A stretch of DNA of 64,000 nt from Bradyrhizobium sp. WD16 (GCF_024181725.1 NZ_CP028908.1:868001-932000), one strand, 5' to 3'; positions 9,489-19,053 are shown, counted from the first letter of the stretch. Notes: generated by a model from the sequence alone, not told the origin. Numbers and translations: made by a program.

Positions 9489-10118
9489 ATGCCAGACCAT
9501 GAGGTGTCAGCGTCACTCCAAGCTTCGGCCGCCACGTCCGGCGCCGAGGCCTCGACCGGCGACCTTGCCTATCGGGCACTGCTGCAGCGCCTCGCCGGCA
9601 TCGTCGCCATCGTCACCGCCGGTCGCGGCGAGGCGATTTCCGGCGCGGCCGTCACGTCACTGTCGTCGCTGGGATCCGATCCGCCGCGGCTGCTGCTCAG
9701 CCTTGGCCGGACCTCGCCGTCGCTTGCCCTCATCGCCGACCAGCGCCAGTTCGCAATCAGCATCCTCGGTGCCGGCCAGGACGACACCGCCGATCGCTTC
9801 GCCCCTGACGCCGGCGACGGCCTCCCGTTCGACGGCCTCGCCTGGCATCGGGGCGCCTCGGGAGTTCCGCTGCTCGACAATGCCGCTGCCACGGTCGAAT
9901 GCGAAGTCGACACCATCGACATCCGCTATGCCCGTGCCGTCCTGATCGGCCGCCCGGTTGCGATATCGCTCTCCGGCGATATCTCGGCGCTGGCCTATTG
10001 GAACGGCGACTATGTGCGCCTGATGCACGACCACGATCTCGATCGTCTCGCCGAGGTCAGCCTGCCGCCCCGAAACACGACAGCCCGCCCGACGGCCGCG
10101 ATCCCGCATCGCCCCTGA
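9489..10118 (+). CDS. Flavin reductase-like protein
   Basis: The 209-residue protein has a flavin reductase-like FMN-binding domain from about residue 28 to 180. The GAAVTSLSSLGSDPPRLLLSLGRTSPS block and the VPLLDNAAATVECEV segment are the family's conserved features. Such proteins reduce FMN with NAD(P)H and pass it to two-component monooxygenases, of which at least five lie nearby. An AAAGGAG ribosome site precedes the ATG. It sits between the DszC-like and NtaA-like genes in one direction, so it probably serves them; this is inference. Confidence 0.82.
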   Translation: MPDHEVSASLQASAATSGAEASTGDLAYRALLQRLAGIVAIVTAGRGEAISGAAVTSLSSLGSDPPRLLLSLGRTSPSLALIADQRQFAISILGAGQDDTADRFAPDAGDGLPFDGLAWHRGASGVPLLDNAAATVECEVDTIDIRYARAVLIGRPVAISLSGDISALAYWNGDYVRLMHDHDLDRLAEVSLPPRNTTARPTAAIPHRP

Positions 10119-10171
10119 TCCATGCCCTTCAGCTTTCCTCCCGTCATCGAACCCGGACAGCGAGACCGACC

Positions 10172-11531
10172 ATGAGCCAACGCCGACAACTCATCCTCAA
10201 TCTCTTCATCTACCCCGGCGGTCATCACGAGGCGGCATGGCGCTACGGCGGATCGCGTTATCAGGACGTGCTCGACATCTCTTTCTATCAGGATCTGGCG
10301 AAGCGGGCCGAGGCGGGCCGAGGCGGCCAAGCTCGACGCGGTGTTCTTCGCCGACGGGCCGGCCCTTGCCGACAACGTTCGTTTTGCCCAGCGCTTCCGG
10401 CTCGAACCGCTGACCTGGCTGTCGGCGATGGCGGCGGCGACGAGCCGCATCGGACTGATCGGCACCGCCTCGACGAGCTACATGGAGCCGTACAATCTGG
10501 CGCGGTTCTACGCCTCGCTCGACCACATCAGCCGTGGCCGCGCCGGCTGGAACATCGTCACCACCAGCGCGCCCCAGGCGGCGCAGAATTTCGGACTGCC
10601 GGAACATCCGCCTCACGCCGAGCGCTATGCGCGGGCGCGGGAGTTCGTCGACGTGGTGACGCGGCTGTGGGACAGCTGGGAGGACGAGGCCCTGGTCAAT
10701 GATCCGGCGACGGGCATCTTCGCCGACACCGACCGAATCCATGCCATCGATCATGTCGGGCAATATTTCCGCGTGCGCGGGCCGCTCAACATTCCCCGGC
10801 CGCCGCAGGGCCGGCCGGTCTATGTCCAGGCCGGCTCCTCCGACGACGGCCGCGCCTTCGCTGCCCAGGTCGCCGAAGCGATCTTCACCGCACATCAGAC
10901 CGTCGACAGCGCGAGAGCGTTCTACGCCGACATCAAGCGCCGGGCCGGCGGCTTCGGGCGCGATCCGGATCACGTCAAGATTCTGCCCGGCATCAGCCCC
11001 TTCATCGGCAGCACCCAGGCGGAAGCCGATCGCCTGCAGGAGGAATTCGACGAGCTGATCCAGCCCGAATATTCGCTGGCCCAGCTCCGCCAGCTCACCG
11101 GCCTCGACCTCGCCGGACATGACCTCGACGGTCCCTTCCCGCGCCATCTCGTCGATGCCAGCCATCCGCGCGGCGTGGCGAGCCGGTTCCAGCTGGTGCT
11201 CGACATCGTCGATCGCGAGCAGCCGACCATCCGCCAGCTGGTGCAGCGGCTTGCCGGCGCCCGCGGCCATTGGGTGATCGCCGGCCCGCCGGAGAAAATC
11301 GCCGATGCGATCCAGGCCTGGTTCGAAGGCGGCGCCGCCGACGGCTTCAACGTCATGCCGCCGTGGCTGCCGGGCGGAGTCGACGCCTTCATCGATCAGG
11401 TGCTGCCGATCCTGCGCCGGCGCGGCCTGTTCCGGCACGACTACAGCGGCACCACGCTGCGCGATCACTACGGCCTGCCGAAGCCGCCAAACCTGTTTGC
11501 CGGCGCGACGCAGGCGCGAATCTCCGCGTAA
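10172..11531 (+). pseudogene. NtaA/DszA-type FMN monooxygenase interrupted by a frameshift
   Basis: The N-terminal 50 residues (start MSQRRQLILNLFIYPGGHHEAAW) and the rest of the protein (from FFADGPALADNVRF on) lie in different frames. The break is a perfect tandem duplication of ten bases, CGGGCCGAGG, at 10304-10323. With one copy the frame is continuous and reads AKRAEAAKLDAVFFADG, as in the paralogue at 2615. The remaining sequence is fully intact with GRAGWNIVTT, the WDSWEDEA segment and the end motif TTLRDHYGLPKPP, so the lesion is recent, an assembly error, or a reversible switch. Intact, it would encode about 450 residues. Confidence 0.82.
10304..10323 (+). repeat. Tandem 10-bp duplication causing a frameshift
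   Basis: CGGGCCGAGG occurs twice in direct succession and is followed by CGGCC. The extra copy adds ten bases and shifts the reading frame by one in the monooxygenase gene around it. Confidence 0.9.
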
Positions 11532-11577
11532 CGGCGACAACCTTGCTTCACCTCGTCACAGGATCGAGATCGTCGCG

Positions 11578-12393
11578 ATGAAGACGTTTACGCTATTCCT
11601 CTCCGCCATCGTGGCGCTGTCCATCGGCAATCTGCCGCTCGTCCGCGCCCAGCAGCCGGACAAGCCCGAACTCAAGGTCGGCTTCGTGCCGGGACCCTAT
11701 ATCGACGGCTTCAAGGCGGGCGTCGCCCCGGAGCTGAAGAAGAGGGGCTATCAGATCCGCTACGTCGAGTTCAGCACGGGGCTCGAAGCCAACACCGCGG
11801 TGTTTCGCAACGACATCGATGCCAATGTCATGCAGCACACGGTGTTCCTGAATTCCTTCAACGAACGCCACAACACCGACCTCGTCGGCATCGTCCATGT
11901 GCCGACCCCGCCGATGGGGCTCTATTCCAAGAAGCACGCACTCGGCACGCCGATCAGGCCGGGCTCGATCGTGGCGGTGCCCAACGACCCGGTCAATCTG
12001 CAGCGCGCGCTGTGGATCCTGCGCGATCTCGGTCTGATCGAGATCCGCGACAGCAAGCCGATCGACGTGACCGAACTCGACGTCGTCAAGAATCCCGGCG
12101 GCATCAAGATCGTGCCGCTCGAGGCGGCGCAGGCGCCGCGGGCGCTGGACGATGTCGACTATGCCGCGGTCCAGGGCAATTTCGCGATCTACAGCGGCTT
12201 GAAGCTGACCAACGCCTTCGCCCTGGAGAAAATGACGACCCCCTATGTCAATGTCGTCGCGGTGCGGCGTGGCAACACCGACACGGGATGGGCGAGGGAT
12301 ATCGCCACCGCCTACAGGTCCGACACCTTCAAGACCGCGATCCGGGCGGATCGCTTCTACGACGGCTTCACCCTGCCGGACTATTTCAGGTAG
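11578..12393 (+). CDS. NlpA/MetQ-family ABC substrate-binding protein
   Basis: The 271-residue exported binding protein starts with a Sec signal peptide (about residues 1-24, ending LVRAQQ) and no lipobox cysteine. The fold is the NlpA/MetQ type: FRNDIDANVMQHTVFLNSFNE near residue 80 corresponds to the family's conserved FQHxPYL region, followed by GSIVAVPNDPVNLQRALWIL near 130. MetQ-type proteins deliver methionine or related compounds to a MetNI transporter, which is not in this window. It follows the frameshifted monooxygenase by 46 bases and probably belongs to the same transcript. Confidence 0.78.
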   Translation: MKTFTLFLSAIVALSIGNLPLVRAQQPDKPELKVGFVPGPYIDGFKAGVAPELKKRGYQIRYVEFSTGLEANTAVFRNDIDANVMQHTVFLNSFNERHNTDLVGIVHVPTPPMGLYSKKHALGTPIRPGSIVAVPNDPVNLQRALWILRDLGLIEIRDSKPIDVTELDVVKNPGGIKIVPLEAAQAPRALDDVDYAAVQGNFAIYSGLKLTNAFALEKMTTPYVNVVAVRRGNTDTGWARDIATAYRSDTFKTAIRADRFYDGFTLPDYFR

Positions 12394-12403
12394 CGGACCG
12401 CAT

Positions 12404-12426
12404 CGGCCGGCGTCATTCGCCGGCCG
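12404..12426. terminator. Hairpin between convergent genes
   Basis: A perfect 9-bp GC stem (CGGCCGGCG with its complement) encloses a 5-nt loop. It lies between the plus-strand binding protein and the minus-strand monooxygenase, whose stop codon falls inside the hairpin. No T-run follows on either strand, so bidirectional termination is only plausible. Confidence 0.45.
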
Positions 12427-13822
12427 CGACGCTTTCTCTCGCCGCCGGCTCGCCGGCGTCGTCGATCTTCACCTGACGCCCGCGATGGCTCGGCGCCAGA
12501 CGCGGCCCGCGCCCGAACAGCTTGTCGCGGAAGGTCCCGGCGGCATAATCGCGCTTGTAGCGGCCACGCCGCTGCAGCTCGGGAACCAGCAGCTCGACGA
12601 CGTCCTTGAACGTTTCCGGCATCACCACCGAGCCGAGATTGAACCCGTCGCTGCCGGTCTCGTCCATCCACGCCTCCAGTTCGTCGGCAACGGCTGCGGG
12701 CGAGCCGACCGTGACCGGACCACGACCGCCGATCCCGACCCAGTCGGCGAGCTCGCGAATCGTCCAGGTGCGGGCCGGATCGGCCGTGCTGAAGGTCTCA
12801 ACCGCCGACTGGCCGGCATTGGTCTTGACGTGACGCAGCGGCTCGTCGAGCTCGTATTTGCCGAGATCGATCCCGGTCCAGCCCGACAGCAGCGTCAAGG
12901 CCGCGTCCCGGTTCACGTGACGGCGATAGTCGCGGTGCTTCTCCTCGGCCTCCGCATCGGTGCGGCCGAGCACCACGGTGTGCATGTTGAAGACCTTGAC
13001 GTCGTCGGCGGCGCGCCCCTGCGCCACCGCGCTGGCGCGGACGGAATCGACATAAGTCTTGAGAATGGCCGTGGTCGGCGCCCCGATGAACACAGCCTCG
13101 GCATGCCGGGCGGCGAATTGGCGCCCGCGCCCCGACCCGCCGGCCTGATAGAGCACCGGCGTGCGCTGGGGCGAGGGTTCGCACAGATGGACGCCATCGA
13201 CGTGAAAATGCGGTCCGCGATGACGGATGGCATGGACCTTGTCCGGATCGGCGAAGACGCCGCGCGACCTGTCGCGCAGCACCGCATCGTCCTCCCAGCT
13301 TGCTTCCCACAGCTTGTAACAGACATCGAGATAGTCGTCGGCGTAGGCGTAACGATCGTCATGCGCGGCCAGCGCATCCTGGCCGACCGACCGCGCGCCG
13401 CTGTCGAGATAGGAGGTGACGATGTTCCAGCCGATCCGGCCCTCGGTCAGATGATCGAGCGTCGAAATGCGGCGGGCGAAGGTGTAGGGATGCTCGTAGG
13501 AGACCGAAGACGTGACGCCGAAGCCGAGATGGCGCGTTACCAGCGCCATGGCCGTGACCAGCTGCAGCGGATCGTTGACCGGCACTTGGGCGGCATGGCG
13601 GATGGCGAAGTCGCGATCGCCGTGAAAGACGTCGTAGACGCCGATCACGTCGGCGATGAACATGCCGTCGAACAACCCGCGCTCGAGCAGCTGGGCAAGC
13701 TCGGTCCAGTAGGTCAGGCGCCGGTAGTCGGCCGTATGGTCCCGCGGATGAGTCCACAGGCCGGGGGCGACATGCCCGACCGTGTTCATGATGAAGGCGT
13801 TGAGGCGGATGTCCTTGGTCAT
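12413..13822 (-). CDS. DszA/NtaA-type FMN-dependent monooxygenase
   Basis: The 469-residue LLM-class monooxygenase is the third NtaA/DszA relative here, and the one most like DszA (dibenzothiophene sulfone monooxygenase). Marks include the N-terminal LNAFIMNTVGHVAPGLWTHP, the GRIGWNIVTSYLDSGAR block near residue 130, KLWEASWEDDA near 170, PVLYQAGGSGRGRQFAARHAE near 225 and DGFNLG near the C-terminus. It heads or shares an operon with the flavoprotein, DUF3088 and acyl-CoA-dehydrogenase-like genes upstream on the same strand, with a gap of only three bases. FMNH2 must come from a separate reductase. Confidence 0.86.
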   Translation of the reverse strand: MTKDIRLNAFIMNTVGHVAPGLWTHPRDHTADYRRLTYWTELAQLLERGLFDGMFIADVIGVYDVFHGDRDFAIRHAAQVPVNDPLQLVTAMALVTRHLGFGVTSSVSYEHPYTFARRISTLDHLTEGRIGWNIVTSYLDSGARSVGQDALAAHDDRYAYADDYLDVCYKLWEASWEDDAVLRDRSRGVFADPDKVHAIRHRGPHFHVDGVHLCEPSPQRTPVLYQAGGSGRGRQFAARHAEAVFIGAPTTAILKTYVDSVRASAVAQGRAADDVKVFNMHTVVLGRTDAEAEEKHRDYRRHVNRDAALTLLSGWTGIDLGKYELDEPLRHVKTNAGQSAVETFSTADPARTWTIRELADWVGIGGRGPVTVGSPAAVADELEAWMDETGSDGFNLGSVVMPETFKDVVELLVPELQRRGRYKRDYAAGTFRDKLFGRGPRLAPSHRGRQVKIDDAGEPAARESVAAGE

Positions 13823-13825
13823 GGG

Positions 13826-15268
13826 TTATGCCGACGCCACGTGGGCCACGGCCGGCCGCCAGACGGCATCTGCGTAGAGATCGGGGCTGAAGTCGTCGGC
13901 GATGGGTCCGTTGATGCGCGCCTCATGGACGGCAAGATCGGCGAAGAACAGGTCGTGGCTGATCCGCGCCACGACGCCCGGGATATCGCGCCTGAAGCTC
14001 GGCACGTCGCCCACCGGCAGGCCGAAGCTGACGAAGGCGCCCGGGTTGAAGACATGGATGTTCTTCAGATAGGGGGCCCGGCCCGGCTGCTTTTCGAGAT
14101 ATTCGTGGCCGGCGCCGAGATAGGGATAGGCGCCCAGCGCTTCGTCGCGCTGGTCCGGCGGCGGCAGAAAGCGGTCGCGCCAGAGCAGGATGTCGCCGGC
14201 GACGTCGCGCAGCTCGTCGCGCGCCGCAACGTCGGTCACATAGCCGGTGCCGGCGATGACGAAATCGAAGCCGAGGCGCTCCGACGCCGTCGCGATGATC
14301 GCCTTGCCGCCCTGGTGGCGGACATCGCGCCAGGACGCGCCGAGATGCAGATGAAAATTGGCAAACCTGGTGACGCGACTGATGGAGTCCGGCGGTGGGG
14401 TCGATCCGGCCTGACGGAAGCGCCGGGCCTGCTGCCATTTGGCCGCATCCGGCAGCGCGTAGTAGTTGTCGTAGGCGCCGGGATAGCCGCGGACGCGCAT
14501 GACCGGTAACGACGCCAGCGCGGTGCGCCGGGCAAACAGGTGAACGTCGGCGGCGCCGGATTCGAGGGCGACCGCTGCGGCGTCGAACGCCGAGGCGGCG
14601 CTGCCGAGCACGGCCACCGACTTGCCGCGCAGCGCCGCGAAATCGACCGGATCGGAGGTGTGGGCATAGAGATCGGCCGGCAGATTGTCGCGCAACAGCA
14701 CCGGAATGTTCGGCGCACCGCTGCCGTCGACGCCGTTGGCGAGGATGAGCTTTCGCGCCGTCTCCACCGTGTCGCCGGCGGGACCCGACAGGTGAAGCCG
14801 CAGATGATCGGCCGCAGGCTCCACCCGCTTCAGACGGGTACCGAAACGCACCGGCACGTCGACAGTGCTGCGGAACCAGTTGAGATAGGCCGCCCAGTCG
14901 GTGCGCGCGATGCGGTCGATCGCGGCATAGGCACTGGCGCCGTGACGGGATTCGTACCAGGCCTGGAAGCTCAGGCCGGGCAGGCCAAGGTCCGGTCCCA
15001 CCAGATTTTTCGGTGTCCGCAGCTTGTGCATGCGGGCGCGCGACAGCCAGACGCCGGCTTCGGTCTCCTCAGAAGCCCGCTCCAGCACGGTGACCTCGCC
15101 GATTCCCGCCCGCCGCAGCGCGAACGCGAAGGTGGTCCCCGACTGGCCGCCGCCGATGATGGCGACGTTGTGGTCGATGCCGGTCTGGCGCGGGACCCAG
15201 TTGTCGGGCGCCGGCCCGATCAGGCGCAGGGTTTCGCGGGCGGTGAAATCGGGATCTGTCGTCGACAT
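13826..15268 (-). CDS. FAD/NAD(P)-binding monooxygenase, FMO-like
   Basis: The 480-residue flavoprotein has a first Rossmann motif (VAIIGGGQSGTTFAFALRRAG) near residue 35 for FAD. A second nucleotide-binding region (VAVLGSAASAFDAAAVALE, near 220) is typical of class B flavin monooxygenases, and FVIAGTGYVTD near 335 matches the ATG-type motif of that class. Class B enzymes carry out S- or N-oxygenation or Baeyer-Villiger reactions with NADPH and O2. Here it is sandwiched between desulfurisation-type genes, so oxidation of an organosulfur intermediate is plausible. The exact substrate cannot be read from the sequence. Confidence 0.75.
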   Translation of the reverse strand: MSTTDPDFTARETLRLIGPAPDNWVPRQTGIDHNVAIIGGGQSGTTFAFALRRAGIGEVTVLERASEETEAGVWLSRARMHKLRTPKNLVGPDLGLPGLSFQAWYESRHGASAYAAIDRIARTDWAAYLNWFRSTVDVPVRFGTRLKRVEPAADHLRLHLSGPAGDTVETARKLILANGVDGSGAPNIPVLLRDNLPADLYAHTSDPVDFAALRGKSVAVLGSAASAFDAAAVALESGAADVHLFARRTALASLPVMRVRGYPGAYDNYYALPDAAKWQQARRFRQAGSTPPPDSISRVTRFANFHLHLGASWRDVRHQGGKAIIATASERLGFDFVIAGTGYVTDVAARDELRDVAGDILLWRDRFLPPPDQRDEALGAYPYLGAGHEYLEKQPGRAPYLKNIHVFNPGAFVSFGLPVGDVPSFRRDIPGVVARISHDLFFADLAVHEARINGPIADDFSPDLYADAVWRPAVAHVASA

Positions 15269-15280
15269 GGGATCAGGGCA

Positions 15281-15628
15281 TCAATCGTGAAGTTGCGGGA
15301 AGTCGTAGCGCTCCGCCAGAATCGCGAGAATGCGATCCGTCGCATCGAGATAGCGATGGCCATTGGCGATCTTGGCGTCCGCCGGCACCGGCACGGTATC
15401 GGCGAACACCAGGACCGGCAGCGACTGGTGCTGCTCACCGAGCAGTTCGACCAGCACCCGGCGGGGCTTCGGGAACGGCAGGCGGAAGACATCGAGCTGG
15501 GTCGCGAGGCCCGGAAAGGACTTCAGCAACCCCTCGATCGTGTTGCAGTGCGGACAGACGAAGAACCGGCCGGGCCGCGATGGATCCTCGAAGCCCGGAC
15601 TGAGCAGATAGAGACGGGCGCGACTCAT
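15281..15628 (-). CDS. DUF3088-type thioredoxin-fold small protein
   Basis: The 115-residue protein matches the DUF3088 pattern: LYLLSPGFEDPSRPGRFFVCPHCNTIEGLL at the start, followed by a short alpha/beta domain. CPHC near residue 26 looks like a thioredoxin-type CxxC pair, so a redox or glutaredoxin-like role is possible. Its start overlaps the stop of the acyl-CoA-dehydrogenase-like gene by four bases (ATGA), implying translational coupling. The family has no established function that I know of. Confidence 0.7.
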   Translation of the reverse strand: MSRARLYLLSPGFEDPSRPGRFFVCPHCNTIEGLLKSFPGLATQLDVFRLPFPKPRRVLVELLGEQHQSLPVLVFADTVPVPADAKIANGHRYLDATDRILAILAERYDFPQLHD

Positions 15629-16827
15629 TGAACCTCGCCGAGAACACCGAGATAGGACTTGCCGATCAGGTCATAGGCCACGTCCGAGGTCGGCGGATGG
15701 AACGGTCCGGATCGCACGTCGCGATAGAGCCGCTCCAGCTCGTTCTTCCTGTACAGCGATCCGGCCCCGGCGATCTTGGTGGCGAGATCGACCACGCGCC
15801 GCGCGCCGTCGACGCTATGCTGCTTCGCCGCCACCAGCTTGGCCGGCCACAGCTCGCCGTGGTCGACGCCATCCGCCCACTCCCGCGAGATGCGGTCGAG
15901 CAGCGCCCAGATGCTGTCGAGCTCGATGGCCGCCTCGGCGACGTCGCGCTGGGTATAGGGATGATGGGCGTAGGTCTTGCCGCCCAGCGCCGCCGAGACC
16001 CGACGGCCGGCGCTCTCCAGCGCCAGATCGAACGCCCGCTTGGCGAGCCCGTAATAAACCGCGCTGATGCCCGGAATGGCGGAGCCGAAGATCGCGCCGA
16101 TGAAGGGATCGGACGGCGGGCCCGCCGGCAGCACCCGGGCGACGTGAGGCGCCAGGCCGACCACGCCCTCGAGCACGGTGTCGTCGCTGCGCGTCGCCCG
16201 CACGCCGAGCGTATCCCAGGTCTGCTCCGTCCGATGGCCCGCATCCTGGCGGCGGATGAAGGCGTGAACGATCTTCGGATGCGCCGGATCGGAATTGTCC
16301 AGCGCATGCAGCCCGAGCCAGTCCCATACCGGGGACAGCGAGGTAAAGATCTTGCGGCCGGTGAAACGATAGCCGCCGTCGCCGAGCGGTTCGGCCACCA
16401 CCGCCGAACTGGCAAGACCGAGGTCGTTGCCGATCTCACCATGCCCGGCCGCGAAGATCTTGCCGGCGACCGCTTCGCGCAACAGCCACTCCAACGAGGG
16501 ATCTCCGCTGCGCCACAGATGCGCCGCGGCACCCGTCCAGTATAGATGCATGTTGATGGCGAGCGCCGTCGACGGCGCATGATAGGCGAGCCGGGCCTGC
16601 TCGGCGACGAGTTCGGGTATCGACAGGCCGAGGCCGCCGAACTCCTCGGGCACGGCCAGCACCAGATAGCGCGCCGCGCGCAGATCCTCGAGATCCTCGT
16701 AGAAGAAGCGGTTGTCGCGGTCGTCGCCCGCCGCACGAGCGGCAATCTTCCGCAGCAAGTCGTCATCGAGGAGGTGCGGGCGCGAAACCGAACTTTGCTC
16801 AGGCCTGGGACGCAGAATCTGATTCAT
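15625..16827 (-). CDS. Acyl-CoA-dehydrogenase-family protein, probable flavin-dependent monooxygenase
   Basis: The 400-residue protein has the acyl-CoA dehydrogenase fold: VPEEFGGLGLSIPELVAEQARL near residue 60, the central FTGRKIFTSLSPVWDWLGLHAL segment near 155, and the helical C-terminal domain with VVDLATKIAGAGSLYRKNELERLYRDVRSG. The PPTSDVAYDLIGKSYLG ending fits the branch used by two-component sulfur monooxygenases rather than beta-oxidation enzymes. I chose the ATG at 16827, which has GGAG seven bases upstream; an open frame extends to 16884 without family-like residues. It is the first gene of a four-gene minus-strand operon ending with the DszA-like gene. Confidence 0.78.
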   Translation of the reverse strand: MNQILRPRPEQSSVSRPHLLDDDLLRKIAARAAGDDRDNRFFYEDLEDLRAARYLVLAVPEEFGGLGLSIPELVAEQARLAYHAPSTALAINMHLYWTGAAAHLWRSGDPSLEWLLREAVAGKIFAAGHGEIGNDLGLASSAVVAEPLGDGGYRFTGRKIFTSLSPVWDWLGLHALDNSDPAHPKIVHAFIRRQDAGHRTEQTWDTLGVRATRSDDTVLEGVVGLAPHVARVLPAGPPSDPFIGAIFGSAIPGISAVYYGLAKRAFDLALESAGRRVSAALGGKTYAHHPYTQRDVAEAAIELDSIWALLDRISREWADGVDHGELWPAKLVAAKQHSVDGARRVVDLATKIAGAGSLYRKNELERLYRDVRSGPFHPPTSDVAYDLIGKSYLGVLGEVQ

Positions 16828-17170
16828 CGACGGGCTCCGGCGTGAAGTGAACGAAACGATCATCCGCGTGCGCGAGCCGCGCATCGCGCTGCCGGTCGCG
16901 CTCTAAATCCTATGAGCGCCAGTGGTTGAGTCAATGAAACGAAACACGCGTTGTTTTCATCGCGAGACAATGAAGACAGCGCGATTGAGGCATCCGGAAG
17001 ATGATCGTTGCGACGGCGTCAATTGCATTTCGCGCGCGCAACGACACGAGCCCTGCGCGGAGCCAAATCCTCGCCTCGCGCCTGGAGCGACTCCATTCTC
17101 CAATTCCGTCGTTCCGGAGAACGGAGCTTTCGTATCGACGACAATTCCGAAATTGCCATCGGCCCCTCCT

Positions 17171-17188
17171 TGCCGACAAATGTCGGCA
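17171..17188. promoter_or_regulatory. Perfect palindrome upstream of the second sulfonate-type ABC operon
   Basis: TGCCGACA and TGTCGGCA flank two bases (AA). The site is 57 bases before the binding-protein ATG, in the 417-base divergent region between two sulfur operons (16828-17244). It is a candidate operator or mRNA hairpin. Nothing else in that intergenic region was recognised. Confidence 0.4.
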
Positions 17189-17244
17189 CGCAGCTCCGCG
17201 CGGAAAGACCAGCCGGCGGCGATCATGCCCTTCAGGAGTTCCTC

Positions 17245-18252
17245 ATGTCCGCCCGGCGCCTGCCCGTTCTGCTCTCGATGCTCGCGCTGCTGTCGGCGCC
17301 GCTGACCTCAGGCGCCCGCGCCGAAGGACGGCTGCGGATCGTCGAGCAGTTCGGCACCGTCTATCTGCCGCTGCATGTCATGCGCGACCAGAAGCTGATC
17401 GAGAAACACGGCAAGGCGGCGGGCGTCGACATCGCGGTGGAATGGATCAAGCTCAGCGGCGGCGCGGCGATCAATGACGCGCTGCTGTCGGGCGCCGTGG
17501 ACGTCGGCGGCGCCGGTGCCGGTCCGGTGATCGTGTTGTGGGACCGCACCAGGGGCAGCAGCGACGTCAAGATCGTCGCCGCGCTCGGCGAGCAGCCGAA
17601 CTACCTGATCACCAGCAACCCCGATGTCAAGACGCTGAAGGACTTCACCAAGACCGACAAGATCGCGCTGCCGGCCGTGGTGGTATCGCAGCAGTCGCGC
17701 CTGTTGCAGATCGCCGCCGAGAAGGAATTCGGCGAAGGCAAGTACAACGCGCTCGACGACATCACCGTCAGCCTGCCGCATCCGGACGCAACCACCGCCC
17801 TGCTGTCGGGGTCCGGCGCCATTACCGCCCATTTCTCCAACCCGCCATTCCAGGAGCAGGCGCTGCAGAACCCGAAGGTGCACAAGGTGCTCAGCTCCTA
17901 TGACATCATGGGCGGCCGCATCACCCCGACACTGCTTTACGCCACCACCAGGTTCCGCAGCGAAAATCCCAAGACCTACAGGGCCCTGTTCGACGCATTG
18001 ACCGAAGCGTCGGACTGGATCGCCACCCACAAGGCCGAAGCGGCCGCGACCTATATCAGGGTGGAGCAGTCCAAGCTCGATCCGGCCTTCATCCGCTCCG
18101 TGATCGATAACCCCGACGTGTCCTTCACCACGACGCCTCAGGGCACTTTCAAATATGCGAGCTTCCTCGCCAGGATCGGCGCGATCAGGAACAAGCCGGC
18201 GAGCTGGAAGGACTACACGTTCGAAGAACTGCATGGGCGGCCGGGAAGCTGA
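17245..18252 (+). CDS. ABC substrate-binding protein, sulfonate/nitrate/taurine type
   Basis: The 335-residue periplasmic binding protein has a Sec signal peptide (MSARRLPVLLSMLALLSAPL, cleavage near residue 26). VGGAGAGPVIVLWDRTRG near residue 90 and NPPFQEQALQNPKVHKVLSSYDI near 210 fit the aliphatic sulfonate/nitrate binding family. A CAGGAG ribosome site precedes the ATG by about six bases. It begins a second complete importer (binding protein, ATPase, permease) diverging from the four-gene monooxygenase operon, so the two probably act on the same compounds. Confidence 0.84.
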   Translation: MSARRLPVLLSMLALLSAPLTSGARAEGRLRIVEQFGTVYLPLHVMRDQKLIEKHGKAAGVDIAVEWIKLSGGAAINDALLSGAVDVGGAGAGPVIVLWDRTRGSSDVKIVAALGEQPNYLITSNPDVKTLKDFTKTDKIALPAVVVSQQSRLLQIAAEKEFGEGKYNALDDITVSLPHPDATTALLSGSGAITAHFSNPPFQEQALQNPKVHKVLSSYDIMGGRITPTLLYATTRFRSENPKTYRALFDALTEASDWIATHKAEAAATYIRVEQSKLDPAFIRSVIDNPDVSFTTTPQGTFKYASFLARIGAIRNKPASWKDYTFEELHGRPGS

Positions 18253-18273
18253 CAGCGAAGATCGGCAGCAGCC

Positions 18274-19053
18274 ATGAGACATCCGGTTCTCCTCGAAGCC
18301 GTGCGGCTGACGCTCGATTACGACGGCGAGCGCGGGCCGGTGCGGGCCGTCGACCACGTCGGATTCCAGGTCGGTCGGGGCGAGCGTCTGGTGCTGCTCG
18401 GACCGTCCGGCTGCGGCAAGTCGTCGATCCTCAAGGCGATCGCCGGTTTCATCCGGCCGAGCGAGGGCGCGGTGCTGCTCGACGGCCGCGAGATTACCGC
18501 GCCGGGGCCCAACCGCATCGTCGTCTTCCAGGAATTCGATCAGTTGCTGCCGTGGAAGACGGTGCGCGACAATGTCGCCTTTCCGCTCAAGGTGGCGCGC
18601 GGGCTGGCCACGAAGGCGGCGCGGCAGGCCGCCGAAGCGGCGCTTGCCGAGGTCGGACTGAGCCACGTTCTCGACGCCTATCCACACATGCTCTCCGGGG
18701 GCATGAAGCAGCGCGCGGCGATCGCCCGCGCGCTGGCTGCCGAGCCCGAAATCCTGCTGATGGACGAGCCGTTCGCGGCGCTCGACGCCCTCACCCGTCG
18801 TCATTTGCAGGATGACCTGATGCGGCTCGCCGAGCAGCGCCGCTTCACCCTCGTCTTCGTCACCCATGCCATCGACGAGGCCGTCCTGATCGGCACGCGG
18901 CTGCATCTGCTCAGTCCGCATCCGGGCCGCACCGTCGCCAGTTTCGACACCGCGGAACCGGACTTCAGCCGGCCCGACAGTCCCCGCTTCCAGGCCGCGG
19001 TGCGCGATATCCACGGCCTCTTGTTCGACCGGGTGCACGGAGCGGCAGCATGA
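18274..19053 (+). CDS. ABC transporter ATPase, SsuB/TauB-like
   Basis: The 259-residue ATPase has Walker A (GPSGCGKSS), a Q-loop (FQEFDQLLPWKTV), signature LSGGMKQR, Walker B (ILLMDEPFAALD) and switch histidine (LVFVTHAIDEA). The DQLLPWKTV Q-loop is typical of the taurine/sulfonate/nitrate subgroup. It lies 21 bases after the binding-protein gene and overlaps the permease start by four bases, so all three are one operon. Confidence 0.88.
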   Translation: MRHPVLLEAVRLTLDYDGERGPVRAVDHVGFQVGRGERLVLLGPSGCGKSSILKAIAGFIRPSEGAVLLDGREITAPGPNRIVVFQEFDQLLPWKTVRDNVAFPLKVARGLATKAARQAAEAALAEVGLSHVLDAYPHMLSGGMKQRAAIARALAAEPEILLMDEPFAALDALTRRHLQDDLMRLAEQRRFTLVFVTHAIDEAVLIGTRLHLLSPHPGRTVASFDTAEPDFSRPDSPRFQAAVRDIHGLLFDRVHGAAA

